Part shown: piece by piece, positions 1-8,191 of the stretch | Numbering within the stretch: position 1 is the first letter of the stretch | Layout of the letters: every line of letters begins with the position of its first letter | Origin: Streptomyces sp. CBMA29 | GTDB taxonomy: Bacteria > Actinomycetota > Actinomycetes > Streptomycetales > Streptomycetaceae | Length of the DNA: 64,000 nt | Assembly: GCF_014596445.1 (NCBI RefSeq) | Contig: NZ_MECL01000224.1 | Location: 62,001 to 126,000, forward strand | Direction of reading: 5' to 3' | Program-made: the position numbers and the translations under genes | Notes under the pieces: model-generated | Databases searched by the model: none | What the model saw: the letters and a program-made list of their open reading frames with translations, nothing else | What the model was told of the DNA's origin: nothing

Positions 1-366
1 GCCCAGCGCGGCGGCCAGGGCGTCCGATACGCCGGGGTCAGCGCGGTCGGCGTTGGTGTGCGCGACGTGCAGCGCGACCCCGTTCCTGATCAGGTCGTGC
101 ACGGCGCGGCCCTTGAAACCGGCCGGGCCGGTCGGCGCCACCGTCGTCGTACCGCGCAGATAGAGCGGGTGGTGCGTGACCAGCAGGTCCGCGCCGATCC
201 GTACCGCCTCGTCGACGACTTCCCGCACCGGGTCGACGGCGAACAGCACGCGCCCGACCTCGGCCTCGGGCTCGCCGCAGACCAGGCCGACGGCGTCCCA
301 CGCCTCGGCCAGCTCCGGGGGCCAGAGGGCGTCGAGCGCGGCGATGACGTCGGACAGTGTGGGCAC
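1..366 (-). CDS. Nif3-like dinuclear metal-centre protein, partial
   Basis: The reading frame opens with GTG at 366 and runs off the left edge, so only about 122 N-terminal residues are visible. They fit the Nif3/YbgI family: a start of the type VPTLSDVIAALDALWP, then AWDAVGLVCGEP, then the metal-ligand segment LLVTHHPLYLRG. Family members bind two metal ions and form hexameric rings; the cellular role is unsettled and often annotated as GTP cyclohydrolase I type 2. It points away from the next gene at 649, with about 280 bases between them. The family call is strong; the function is not. Confidence 0.85.
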   Translation of the reverse strand, partial: MPTLSDVIAALDALWPPELAEAWDAVGLVCGEPEAEVGRVLFAVDPVREVVDEAVRIGADLLVTHHPLYLRGTTTVAPTGPAGFKGRAVHDLIRNGVALHVAHTNADRADPGVSDALAAALG

Positions 367-648
367 GGTAGGAAGGTTACCTGGCCGCCCGTGTCCGCCG
401 GATGCCGTACGCCGTGACCGCGGGCGCCGGGGGGTGCCACGACGGGTGCGCGGGCCCGTTCGTCAAGGGCGCGCGGGGCGCATCCGATGTTCACGGGGAG
501 CGCGACCGCTCGCCGGGCGGAGCACATCTGCCCCTTCGCACGGAGCAGAACGGGAGAACCCGCACTCTTACGTGTGAACCGCACCGAGTCGCGTTGATCG
601 TCCGGAAAAATGAAAACTACGGTCCTGTGCCGGAGGTGGATGAGTCAT

Positions 649-1992
649 ATGAGCGCCAGTACACATGCGAGTACACATGCCAGTGCCAGTGCCATGGAGA
701 TCCCCCCGGCCGTCCGCGTACTGCGCCGGTCGGGCTTCACGATCGCCGCGGACGGGTCGTACGCGGCCTGCCTCGCCGAGGCTCGCGTACCCGCGCCGGA
801 GGGGGACGGGTACGCGGACGCGGGTGAAGACGGGAACGGCGGGGGCGGCGTCAGCGGCTGGTTCCCCGAGCGGTGGACGCTCGGGCCCGAGCCGTACGCG
901 GTGCCGCTGCCCGGCGCCCAGCCGGAGGAGGCCGGGACGCAGGTCGTACCGCTGCCCGACGGGCGCGTCCTGATCCGGCGGCGGGTCGCCGACCGCCACG
1001 ATCTGGCGCTGCTGTACCCGGCGGGGGCCGGTACCGGGGAGGTGCCGATCGGGTCGCTCGGCGGGGATGCAGTAACGCTTCTTCCCCCGTGTCCCTTGGG
1101 TGGGGCGGCTTTCGCGCTCGTCTACGAGGGGGGCTCCGGCGAAGGGGGTTCCGTCAAGGGGGACGGGGTCACGACCGTCTGGCAGGTGTACGGCGCCGGG
1201 AAGGACGGACCTGTCGCCGTCATGCGCGTGCCCGGCCGCTGCACCGGCGGCGTCTGGCTCGACCGTACGGGGCGACTGCTCGCCGTCGACCGTACGCTCG
1301 CCGGCCGCACGAAGGCCGTCGCCGTCGACCTGCGACTCGGCGAGGCCAGCCCGCTCCTCCAGATCACCGAGGACAGCGACGACCGGCTCGTCCTCGCGGA
1401 ACCCGACAGCGGCCTGCTGCTCCTGCGCAGCGACGCCACCGGGGAGGCGCGGCTCGGCTGGGGCGTCCTCGGCAGCCGGCGGCCGGTGCGTTTCCCCGAC
1501 GCGCTCCAGGTGCCGGGCATCCTGCTCACGCCGGTCGCCGCGCAGCCGGGGCAGATCCTGATGCCCGAGGCGGCGGTGGTCGCGCTCCGCGCGGAGGCGC
1601 CGGGCGGGGCGGAGTCGCTGGCGCTGTGGCGACCGGGTGAGCGGCGGCCGCACTGGCGGGCGTCCCCTCCGGGGTGGCTGGGGGCGACGGGGTACTGGGG
1701 GGCCGACGATTTGCTGCGGCTGCCGTGTTCGGTGCCGGAGTGGCCTTGTGGGGTGGCGCCGTACGAGGCACCACGGGTGCGGCCTGCCGCCGGGGCTTCA
1801 GGGGGGCGGCGGCGGCCGGCGGCGCTGCCCGCGGCTCTGCCTGGGCCCGGTTCTTCCGCTGACCTCGGCTCCGGTTCTTCCGCTGACCTCAGCTCCGGCC
1901 CTTCCGCTACGGCTCTGGCCGCGCCGACGCGGTTGCCCTGGCGGGTGCTGCCGCTTCAGCAGGCGCCGCTGGCCGCCGCCAAGGCGGGGTGA
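649..1992 (+). CDS. conserved protein of unknown function, beta-propeller-like
   Basis: About 447 residues, not recognised as a named family. The body alternates short beta-strand-like segments with GG, DG and WLDRTGRLL-type turns, as in propeller proteins; this is inference only. The C-terminal part is low complexity and contains three tandem copies of a 27-base unit coding for variants of GSSADL. In-frame starts exist at 610, 640, 649 and 694. A GGAGG at 632-636 is rather close to 640 and rather far from 649, so the start is uncertain. The stop overlaps the next start as GTGA at 1989-1992. No signal peptide is seen. Confidence 0.6.
   Translation: MSASTHASTHASASAMEIPPAVRVLRRSGFTIAADGSYAACLAEARVPAPEGDGYADAGEDGNGGGGVSGWFPERWTLGPEPYAVPLPGAQPEEAGTQVVPLPDGRVLIRRRVADRHDLALLYPAGAGTGEVPIGSLGGDAVTLLPPCPLGGAAFALVYEGGSGEGGSVKGDGVTTVWQVYGAGKDGPVAVMRVPGRCTGGVWLDRTGRLLAVDRTLAGRTKAVAVDLRLGEASPLLQITEDSDDRLVLAEPDSGLLLLRSDATGEARLGWGVLGSRRPVRFPDALQVPGILLTPVAAQPGQILMPEAAVVALRAEAPGGAESLALWRPGERRPHWRASPPGWLGATGYWGADDLLRLPCSVPEWPCGVAPYEAPRVRPAAGASGGRRRPAALPAALPGPGSSADLGSGSSADLSSGPSATALAAPTRLPWRVLPLQQAPLAAAKAG
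659..693 (+). repeat. short tandem repeat at the 5' end of the 649 gene
   Basis: Two copies of AGTACACATGC(G/C) are followed by two copies of AGTGCC. They code for the THAS-rich N-terminus if translation starts at 649 or upstream. The repeat may explain the unclear start. Confidence 0.6.
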
Positions 1993-2303
1993 CCCCCATG
2001 ACCGGGACGTCGACCCCGCCAGTAGACTCACCCGAAGCCGCGCATCCGGGCACTCCGCGTGACCACCGCGGGGCGGCTTCGCCGCAGTCCGGGTCGAGTT
2101 TGTTCGCGCGCTTTCGGCGTAAGCCGGTTCGTTGTTCCACGGGGATTTCGGGGAGATTCAGGAAGATGTCGTCCGACGCGCGTTCCTCTCACGACCACGG
2201 GGGGTCCGGGGATACCTCGGGGCGCCACCGGGGGCCTGCTTCTTCCTCTGAGGAGGGTGAGGCTCAGCCTCAGGGGAAGCATCGTCGTCCTTCGGACGAT
2301 TAG
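1989..2303 (+). CDS. small hydrophilic protein, GTGA-coupled
   Basis: A 104-residue frame starts at a GTG that overlaps the preceding stop (GTGA), the usual sign of translational coupling. The product is rich in Ser, Gly, His and Arg and ends in KHRRPSDD. No domain is recognised. An internal ATG at 2166 would give a 45-residue protein with the same acidic/basic tail. The codons are GC-rich but the composition is low complexity, so it could be a chance frame. A copy of the 3'-end repeat begins 14 bases after its stop. Confidence 0.4.
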   Translation: MTPMTGTSTPPVDSPEAAHPGTPRDHRGAASPQSGSSLFARFRRKPVRCSTGISGRFRKMSSDARSSHDHGGSGDTSGRHRGPASSSEEGEAQPQGKHRRPSDD

Positions 2304-2316
2304 CGGGTTTTTCTTT

Positions 2317-2496
2317 TTTTCCCGCCCGCCCACCCGTGCGGGTGCTTTCTCCGTCTGCGGGTGCCGCTTGTGCCTGGTCGGTCCCGGTCCGGGGTACCTC
2401 CTCGAAATCCGTAACACCTGGCCATTCCGAATCCGGTGACGTTCCTGTCAACGTATTTCTGCGGGGGCACCCCGGCCCGTCCCCTTCCGGTACGTC
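2317..2496 (+). repeat. 3'-end repeat family, copy 1
   Basis: This 180-base unit matches the reverse complement of 8821-9000 over its full length with few differences. Read in the direction of the upstream gene it contains, in order: a CACCCG/CGGGTG hairpin followed by CTTTCT, the block GGTACCTCCTCGAAATCCGT, AACACCTGGCC, and AACGTATTTCTGCGGGGGCA. It starts 14 bases after the stop at 2303. Copies 2 and 3 have the same orientation relative to the gene they follow. It could be a terminator-linked repeat or a REP-like element. Confidence 0.75.
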
Positions 2497-2640
2497 GGCG
2501 TCCGACGGTCCGTGGGGGCTGGGAGGGCCGGGGGTGGGTGGGGCTCAGGTACGTCGGCGGTCGCCAGTCGGTGCGGGTGGGCGGGCGGGGGTGGGGCTCG
2601 GGTACGTCAGCGGTCGCCAGTCCGCTGTGGCTGAGGGGGG
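2490..2640 (+). repeat. three imperfect direct repeats of 53-59 bases
   Basis: Units begin with GTACGTC(G/A)GCG at 2490, 2549 and 2602, each followed by a G-rich run. They fill the space between the two inverted repeat copies. No convincing gene is seen anywhere between 2304 and 2889; GC-rich open frames here look like chance. Confidence 0.55.
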
Positions 2641-2726
2641 CGTCAGAGACCGCAATCGCACCCCGCGGTTCCTCCGGCCAAGGCCCGCAGGTCACCTCAG
2701 CCGTCCACGGACAGGCAGTCGTAGTC

Positions 2727-2842
2727 GTACCGGAGGGGACGGGGCGGGGTGCCCCCGCAGAAATACGTTGACGGCCGGGTACCGGATTCGGAAAGGCCAG
2801 GTGATACGGATTTCGAGGAGGTACCCCGGACCGGGACCGACA
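2727..2842 (-). repeat. 3'-end repeat family, copy 2 (shorter)
   Basis: About 116 bases matching copies 1 and 3 but lacking the part with the CACCCG/CGGGTG hairpin. It lies 48 bases beyond the stop of the TetR gene (2890, minus strand), in the same orientation relative to that gene. With copy 1 it forms an inverted pair around a 230-base spacer. Confidence 0.7.
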
Positions 2843-2889
2843 CCACCGACACCACGGCCACCACGGAAAGGACGTCGGCGGGGGCGGTT

Positions 2890-3609
2890 TTAGGGGGTCC
2901 GCCCCGGTGGGGTGCCGGCTTGGAGGCGGAGGCCGGTCAGGGTGAGGTCGAGGGCGGCGCGGAATTGGTCGATGTCGTCGTGGCCGTCGAACTCGTCGAC
3001 GATTTCGTGGACGAAGGGAAAGTCGGCGGGGTCGAGTTCGCGCCAGGTCTTGGCGAAGCGGCCGAGGAATTCGTCGCGGGTGACGGCGCCGTTGAGGACT
3101 TCCGGCGGGGGCTCCTGGCCGAGGTCGACGGCGGAGCCGACGACGACGCCGACGATCGCGGAGACGGCGTGGAAGCGCTGCTGGGCGGTGAGGTCGAGGC
3201 GGAGGGTCTGTTCGCCGAGCCTCTCGTAGACGAGCAGGGCGTTGGCCTGCACGTCGGTGTTGCGCATGAAGTAGGCGCCGAGCCAGGGCCGGCGCACGAT
3301 CGCGTCGAAGAGGCTCAGGGCCATCGCGCGAAGGTCGTCGATCGGGTCGTCGCTGCGCGGCAGTGCCTCGACGCGGGCGAGGATCGCGCCCATCACGTGG
3401 TCGGTGGCGCGGTCGAACAGTTCGTCCTTGCTCTCGACGTACCAGTAGATGCTGGCGACGCCGCCGCCGAGGCGCTGCGCGAGGGCGCGGAAGGTCAATC
3501 CGGGCGCACCGGCCTCGTCCAGGAGGGCCACGGCCTCGGTGAGGACGGACTCCATCGAGTGCGAGGCCCGTCGGCGTCCCTGGGCCGAACGGTTTTGCAG
3601 GCGTGCCAT
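2890..3609 (-). CDS. TetR family repressor
   Basis: 239 residues. The N-terminal helix-turn-helix reads LTFRALAQRLGGGVASIYWYVESKDELF, typical of TetR proteins that regulate efflux pumps. The ligand-binding half fits the TetR_C class. It is divergent from the MFS gene at 3713, and two near-identical palindromes sit between them, so it probably represses both itself and the pump. The ligand is unknown; such repressors usually bind the exported drug. Confidence 0.88.
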   Translation of the reverse strand: MARLQNRSAQGRRRASHSMESVLTEAVALLDEAGAPGLTFRALAQRLGGGVASIYWYVESKDELFDRATDHVMGAILARVEALPRSDDPIDDLRAMALSLFDAIVRRPWLGAYFMRNTDVQANALLVYERLGEQTLRLDLTAQQRFHAVSAIVGVVVGSAVDLGQEPPPEVLNGAVTRDEFLGRFAKTWRELDPADFPFVHEIVDEFDGHDDIDQFRAALDLTLTGLRLQAGTPPGRTP

Positions 3610-3640
3610 GGCTCACATCCCCATCGCGATCTTGCATCGT

Positions 3641-3682
3641 ATCGAACGTTGTTCTATCGTAGCGGATCGTACGTTGTTCGAT
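3641..3682. promoter_or_regulatory. tandem TetR operators between tetR and the MFS gene
   Basis: Two 17-base palindromes, ATCGAACGTTGTTCTAT (3641-3657) and ATCGTACGTTGTTCGAT (3666-3682), share the plan ATCGwAC-GTT-GTTCkAT and are spaced 25 bases centre to centre. A further half site, GTTCGAT, lies at 3694-3700. The position between divergent genes fits an operator for the adjacent TetR. Confidence 0.7.
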
Positions 3683-3712
3683 AACCGAATGACGTTCGAT
3701 TGGAGGACTGCC

Positions 3713-5182
3713 ATGACTACTCCCACGCTTCAGAAAACGTCACACACCTACCCGTCCCTGAGCGCGGCGTGGATTCCGCTGGCCGCTCTCTGCCTGGCCT
3801 TCTTCGTCGAGATGGTCGACAACACGCTGCTGTCGATCGCGCTGCCGACGATCGGCCGTGACCTCGGCAGCGGGACGACCGCGCTTCAGTGGGTCACCGG
3901 GGCGTACTCCTTGACCTTCGGCGGCCTGTTGCTCACGGCGGGGTCGATGGCCGACCGGCTCGGGCGCCGCCGGGTGCTGCTGGTCGGACTCGCCGTGTTC
4001 GGCTCGCTGAGCCTGTGCGTCGTCCTCGTCACCACGGCGGGCGAACTCATCGCCCTGCGGGCCGCGCTCGGCGTCGCCGCCGCGGCGATGGCGCCGATCA
4101 CGAACTCACTGGTCTTCCGCCTGTTCGACGACAAGGCCCTGCGCATGCGCGCGATGACGGTGATGATCGTCGTCGGCATGTCCGGCTTCGTCCTCGGACC
4201 GCTGCTCGGTGGCACCGCGCTGGCCCATGTGCGCTGGGAATGGCTGCTCGTCGTCAACGCCCCCATCGCCGTCATCGCGTGCGTCGGCGTCCGGCTCGGC
4301 GTCCCGGCCGACCGGCCGGAGGACCTGACCAAGGACAAGCTCGACCTGCCGGGCGCCGTCCTGAGCGTCGCCGCCATCGGACTCGCCTGCTACTCCCTGA
4401 CCAGCGGCGTCGAGCACGGCTGGCTCTCCGCGATCACCCTCGCCTCGATCGTGGGCGCCGTCGTGGCCGCGATCGCCTTCGTCCGCCACGAGCGCAGCAC
4501 CCCGGCGCCCATGCTGGACCTCAGCCTCTTCTCCAACGGCACCGTTCGCGGCGCCGCCATCGCCCAGATCGGCACGTCCATCGCGATGGCCAGCGTGATG
4601 TTCGGGCTGATCCTCCACTTCCAGTACGCCTACGGCTGGAGCCCGGTACGCGCCGGCCTCGCCAACCTGCCGATCATCGTGACCATGCTCGCCGCGACCC
4701 CCTTGTCCGAATGGCTCGCCCGCCGGTTCGGCCACCGCGTCGCCTGCCTCGTCGGCGCCGCCTGCCTGGCCGGCGCCCTCGCCGGCCTCTCCTGGGGCGT
4801 CGACCACGGCTACGCCGCCATCGCCGTCTGCATGGTGATCATGACCGTCGGACTGCGCACCGTCATGACGATCTGCGCCGTCGCCCTCGTCGACGCCATG
4901 CCGAGCAACCGCACCTCCATCGGCGCCGCCCTCAACGACACCGCCCAAGAAGTCGGCTCCAGCGTCGGCACCGCCATGGTCGGCACCCTCATCGCCGCCC
5001 TCGTCACCACCCAACTCCCGCCCGGCACCTGGAGCAGCGCCCTCGTCGCCTCCTTCTTCCACGGCGAACGCATCACCTACGCCCTCCTCGCCCTCCTCGT
5101 CGGCCTCATCGCCGCCGGCGGCGCCCTCAGCCTCACCAACTCCCACACCCTCGAAGACCCCGCCACCGAAGCCCCCGCCTGA
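3713..5182 (+). CDS. MFS drug efflux transporter, DHA2 type
   Basis: 489 residues with about 14 hydrophobic helices. It has the DHA2/EmrB-QacA signatures: FFVEMVDNTLLSIALPTIGRDL in the first helix region, WVTGAYSLTFGGLLLTAGSMADRLGRRRVL covering motif A, and LGPLLGG for motif C. ATG 3713 is preceded by GGAGG at 3702-3706, which decides the start against longer frames. The protein should export hydrophobic cations or antibiotics by proton antiport. Control by the divergent TetR is inferred from the paired operators. Confidence 0.9.
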   Translation: MTTPTLQKTSHTYPSLSAAWIPLAALCLAFFVEMVDNTLLSIALPTIGRDLGSGTTALQWVTGAYSLTFGGLLLTAGSMADRLGRRRVLLVGLAVFGSLSLCVVLVTTAGELIALRAALGVAAAAMAPITNSLVFRLFDDKALRMRAMTVMIVVGMSGFVLGPLLGGTALAHVRWEWLLVVNAPIAVIACVGVRLGVPADRPEDLTKDKLDLPGAVLSVAAIGLACYSLTSGVEHGWLSAITLASIVGAVVAAIAFVRHERSTPAPMLDLSLFSNGTVRGAAIAQIGTSIAMASVMFGLILHFQYAYGWSPVRAGLANLPIIVTMLAATPLSEWLARRFGHRVACLVGAACLAGALAGLSWGVDHGYAAIAVCMVIMTVGLRTVMTICAVALVDAMPSNRTSIGAALNDTAQEVGSSVGTAMVGTLIAALVTTQLPPGTWSSALVASFFHGERITYALLALLVGLIAAGGALSLTNSHTLEDPATEAPA

Positions 5183-5218
5183 CCACGCACAAGAGCAAAC
5201 CCCGCCCACCCACTCCCT

Positions 5219-5239
5219 GGGCTCCGGGGAGAATCCCGT
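5219..5239 (+). repeat. left terminal inverted repeat, ISAs1 type
   Basis: Begins GGGCTCCGGGGAGAATCCCG and matches the reverse complement of the right repeat at 20 of 21 positions. It starts 37 bases after the MFS stop codon. Confidence 0.75.
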
Positions 5240-5397
5240 CACTCCCGGTTTGACCGGTTGATCATCGATGCCTGGACATGAGACGAGCACGGCTCTTGTG
5301 GATCATGGAGTTCTCTACGCTCCCAGATCAGCAAGGCTGCCGTGCTCGTCGCTCAATCTTCCCTCATGTCCGTGTCCCTGAGCGCCTCGCCCTGCTC

Positions 5398-5619
5398 GTC
5401 CTGTACGCCCAGGTCAGGAAGCTGCCCTGGCGGGACATCCCACTCGGGCACCGCACTCGCGACCACGCCGACCACCTCGACGAGGTCCGCCGGCTCAAAG
5501 TCGCCGCTTTCAGCCACCTCGACTACCCCGGCGCCCGCCAGACGATCCAAGTCGTACGGTGGCGACGCGACTTGAGGACCGGGAAGCTGACCATCGAGCG
5601 CGTCTACTTAATCGCCACT
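5398..5619 (+). pseudogene. ISAs1-family transposase fragment (left)
   Basis: Within an open frame from 5278 to 5757, the part from VLYAQVRKLPWRDIPLGHRT through LDYPGARQTIQVVRWRRD to ERVYLIAT matches the middle of ISAs1-family transposases. The catalytic N-terminal half is missing and the C-terminus is lost after LIAT. It cannot encode an active enzyme. Confidence 0.72.
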
Positions 5620-5786
5620 CCGCACGGTCCGCCACGCAGCCGACCCGCCCTACTCGAACCACCCATAAGGGCGCGAAATCTATGCCCAATGACCACTGGA
5701 AGTGATTTGATTGAGAAATCCCCAGCGGCTCACCTTTCCCATCTCCCGCCACGTTAGGCTTCATAAGCCAAGGCCGAATGTTGAAA

Positions 5787-6005
5787 TCAGTCCGAGTTGT
5801 TGCGGTACGGTCCAACCACCATGGCCGCCAGGAAGGGCGTAGCCGTCATAATCGGAAGCGAGGTGGAGAAATTCCCCGTGATCAACCTGTGGGCCACCAC
5901 CGTAATAATATAAACAGCCGCAAATACTGCCCCCTTGATCAACCTGGATAGACCAAGATAGCGATTCAACCATCTTGCACACCGGTCAAGAAACAGCATC
6001 GTCAC
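5787..6005 (-). CDS. small membrane protein, candidate Rhs immunity protein
   Basis: 72 residues starting at a GTG that overlaps the rhs stop (GTGA at 6005-6002); ATG 5999 is an alternative. Two hydrophobic segments are visible, one from LIKGAVFAAVYIITVVAHRL and one from LPIMTATPFLAAMVVG, so it should sit in the cytoplasmic membrane. Small genes directly downstream of an Rhs tip usually encode the cognate immunity protein; that role is inferred from position and coupling only. The region is lower in G+C than its surroundings. No homologous family is recognised. Confidence 0.6.
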   Translation of the reverse strand: MTMLFLDRCARWLNRYLGLSRLIKGAVFAAVYIITVVAHRLITGNFSTSLPIMTATPFLAAMVVGPYRNNSD

Positions 6006-8191
6006 TTACCGAACCTCTCCAACATCATGGTCACTTCGTATTCCATCTGCGTTACCTGTATTTGCAGTTGAAGGTACCGCCCCTCCAGATTGGCCCCTAC
6101 GGCCGGGCCGGCCGCTCTCGTCGTCGCCTTCAACGTCGAGTAACGCGCCGACCCCAGGCGAAGAACCCCGATCGTAAGGAAGCCGAGAGCACCTCCTGTC
6201 ACAGTATCCTTGATGAAAACCGGGTCATTCCACGGTGTGTGCCCGCCGCTTATTACCTCGTCACTCGCTGCCGCCGCGCTAGCCCCTACGGCAACGGCAC
6301 ACGCAATACCCGTTTCAGGACAAAGAAATCCCGATACGCCGATCGAGAGGTAGGTCAGACCGGATGCGATCGTAAGCGTTGTTGGATCCGGGGCTGGTAC
6401 CACGTCGTACGGCAGTACAGGAGAACCGGACTTCACGTGGCCTACTCGCCGAGTTCCATACTGGCACGTTTGGTAAGCAGAGCCCTGAGAGAGCATGCAG
6501 GCCGCCATGTACCGCTCCATGGCCTGATCGGCGTCCCCAGAATCGATCCACTGCGCCACGGAAGCTACTGTCACTGCTTTCGAGCCTTTATAGCCCAGTT
6601 TTTTGAGTTTTTCGTACTCGTCGCTGGTTGCTGGATAGCCGAGGAACAAAATGGTGGCCGTGGTGGGTTGCTTGGGCTTGGCTGTGCCCCCTGTTGACAG
6701 CTGACCGTAGTTGGGGTCGTGCGGCTGGCCGTCCAGTGTGCACATTGGTGGGCAATCACTGTCTGGAGTGGTGCTCGTACTTGCCGGCCGAGTAGAGGGT
6801 TGCGGGCACGCCTCTTCGAAATTGCCGCCGCAAGCAAGGCGTGTGCCTGTGGGGTCGCTGTTGGTAACAGGGGTGTTGTCGGCGTAGTCGTAGCCGCTGA
6901 GGGACTGGGGGTCATTGGGGTCAAGGAGGGGGTCGACGCTGATGAAACGGCCGGTGGTGGGGTCGTAGTCGCGGGCGCCGATGTGTGTGTAGCCGGTGGT
7001 GGTGTCGATGTCGCCGTTGACGAAGCCTTTCTGGCCGGGCCAGAAGCTAGGGGCGGTGCCGCGGGGGGCGCCGTAGGGCATGGTCTTGCGGCGGTTGAAA
7101 GCGAGCGTGGTGGCGCTCACAGAGAGGGTGTTGGTGCCGTGCGGATCCGCTACCAGGAGGCGGACGCGGGCGTCGCTGCTGGTGCGGATGGCTGAGCCGC
7201 CGGGGATTGTGTAGTAGCGAGTTCCGGCCACGGTGTTGATGGACTTAGTGAGGGCGAGTTCTTGTCCGCCAGGCAGGTAGAGGGTGGTGACAGTGGGTTC
7301 GCGCTTGAGGATGCGGGTGCCATCAGCGTCGTAGAGGAACGCGGTGGTGGCACCGGAGACCGCAGAAGTGGCCAGCCGTCCCTGTTGGTTCCAAGTGAGG
7401 CCCTGCGCGGCTCTGGTGGCGGGGGTCTTCGTGGTGAGGTTACCGGCTTCGTCGTACTGGTAGGTATCTGTCCCTGTGGCTCCGCCTGTGGCGGTGACGT
7501 TGAGCACCGCGTGGGGCCGTGCGGCACCGGTGGTGGTGGGGTAGGTGTAGTTGCGGGTCGTGTTGGCCGTGATGGGGCCGGCTTTGTGCTGAGTCTCCGT
7601 GGCCCGGTCGGCACTGTTGGTGAAGGTCCAACTGGTCCAGTACGGGTCCACGCTGCCGAGCGCCGGGGTACCGGTGCCGTTGACTGGTCGGGTCGTGCAG
7701 GCGTCGGCGGTGGTCCATGCTTCCGACAGACGCCGGGCCCAGTCGTAGGCGAAGCACTGGTCGTCGGCGATGGTGCCGTCGTTCTGATCGTCCCGGACCC
7801 GCGTGACGTTCCCTGCCGTGTCGTAGGTGTACTTGATGTTCGACAGGGTCTGCGGTCCGGATGCCTGGCGGTCGACGAGCGTTGAGGCCAGGCGGTGAGT
7901 GATGGCGTCGTACCCGAGAGTCTGGACGACCATGGCTCCGGTATTGCCGAGCTGAGCCTGGGCGAGTTCCCCGAAGAGGGTATAGCTGGCGCCACGCAGG
8001 TAGACCTGCGACAGCGTGCCGTCGACGATACCGAGTTGGTCCTGGTCACCATAGTGGTTGGTGACGGTCTCGGTGGGCAGGGCCGTCGTGGCGTTGGCAT
8101 TGCCGGTGCTGTAGGCAGTGGTGGCGGGCAGGCGGGCGTTCGCCGTGCTGGACACCATCGACGACGCGGACCTGCACGAGGTCGTGATCAC
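6002..8191 (-). CDS. C-terminal part of an Rhs/YD-repeat polymorphic toxin, truncated
   Basis: The frame (729 codons) opens with GTG inside transposase sequence; true Rhs sequence begins near 8130, so the long N-terminal shell and any secretion domain are missing. Visible parts are YD repeats (YTYDTAGNVTRVRDD, YQYDEAGNLTTKT, FLYDADGTRILKR) and the Rhs core (GYTHIGARDYDPTTGRFISVDPLLDP, then PVTNSDPTG). After the core the last 280 residues change character: a Pro/Thr/Cys-rich linker, a soluble stretch with LKKLGYKGSKAV, then two hydrophobic segments (ASGLTYLSIGVSGF with AVAVGASAAAA, and GALGFLTIGVLRL). No nuclease, deaminase or ADP-ribosylation motif is recognised. The tip may act on membranes. 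Expression is uncertain because the native promoter is gone. Confidence 0.75.
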   Translation of the reverse strand: MITTSCRSASSMVSSTANARLPATTAYSTGNANATTALPTETVTNHYGDQDQLGIVDGTLSQVYLRGASYTLFGELAQAQLGNTGAMVVQTLGYDAITHRLASTLVDRQASGPQTLSNIKYTYDTAGNVTRVRDDQNDGTIADDQCFAYDWARRLSEAWTTADACTTRPVNGTGTPALGSVDPYWTSWTFTNSADRATETQHKAGPITANTTRNYTYPTTTGAARPHAVLNVTATGGATGTDTYQYDEAGNLTTKTPATRAAQGLTWNQQGRLATSAVSGATTAFLYDADGTRILKREPTVTTLYLPGGQELALTKSINTVAGTRYYTIPGGSAIRTSSDARVRLLVADPHGTNTLSVSATTLAFNRRKTMPYGAPRGTAPSFWPGQKGFVNGDIDTTTGYTHIGARDYDPTTGRFISVDPLLDPNDPQSLSGYDYADNTPVTNSDPTGTRLACGGNFEEACPQPSTRPASTSTTPDSDCPPMCTLDGQPHDPNYGQLSTGGTAKPKQPTTATILFLGYPATSDEYEKLKKLGYKGSKAVTVASVAQWIDSGDADQAMERYMAACMLSQGSAYQTCQYGTRRVGHVKSGSPVLPYDVVPAPDPTTLTIASGLTYLSIGVSGFLCPETGIACAVAVGASAAAASDEVISGGHTPWNDPVFIKDTVTGGALGFLTIGVLRLGSARYSTLKATTRAAGPAVGANLEGRYLQLQIQVTQMEYEVTMMLERFGK

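Noticed and set aside
610-648. Start of the 649 gene at 610 or 640
   Set aside because: The upstream part is low complexity and the ribosome site is not well spaced for either, but these cannot be excluded.
2336-2893. Genes in the 2.3-2.9 kb gap
   Set aside because: Open frames exist on both strands but follow the repeat units, have no ribosome sites and encode low-complexity chains.
5278-5757. Intact 159-residue protein at the left IS end
   Set aside because: Only the middle matches a transposase; both ends are unrelated, so it is a fragment in an accidental frame.
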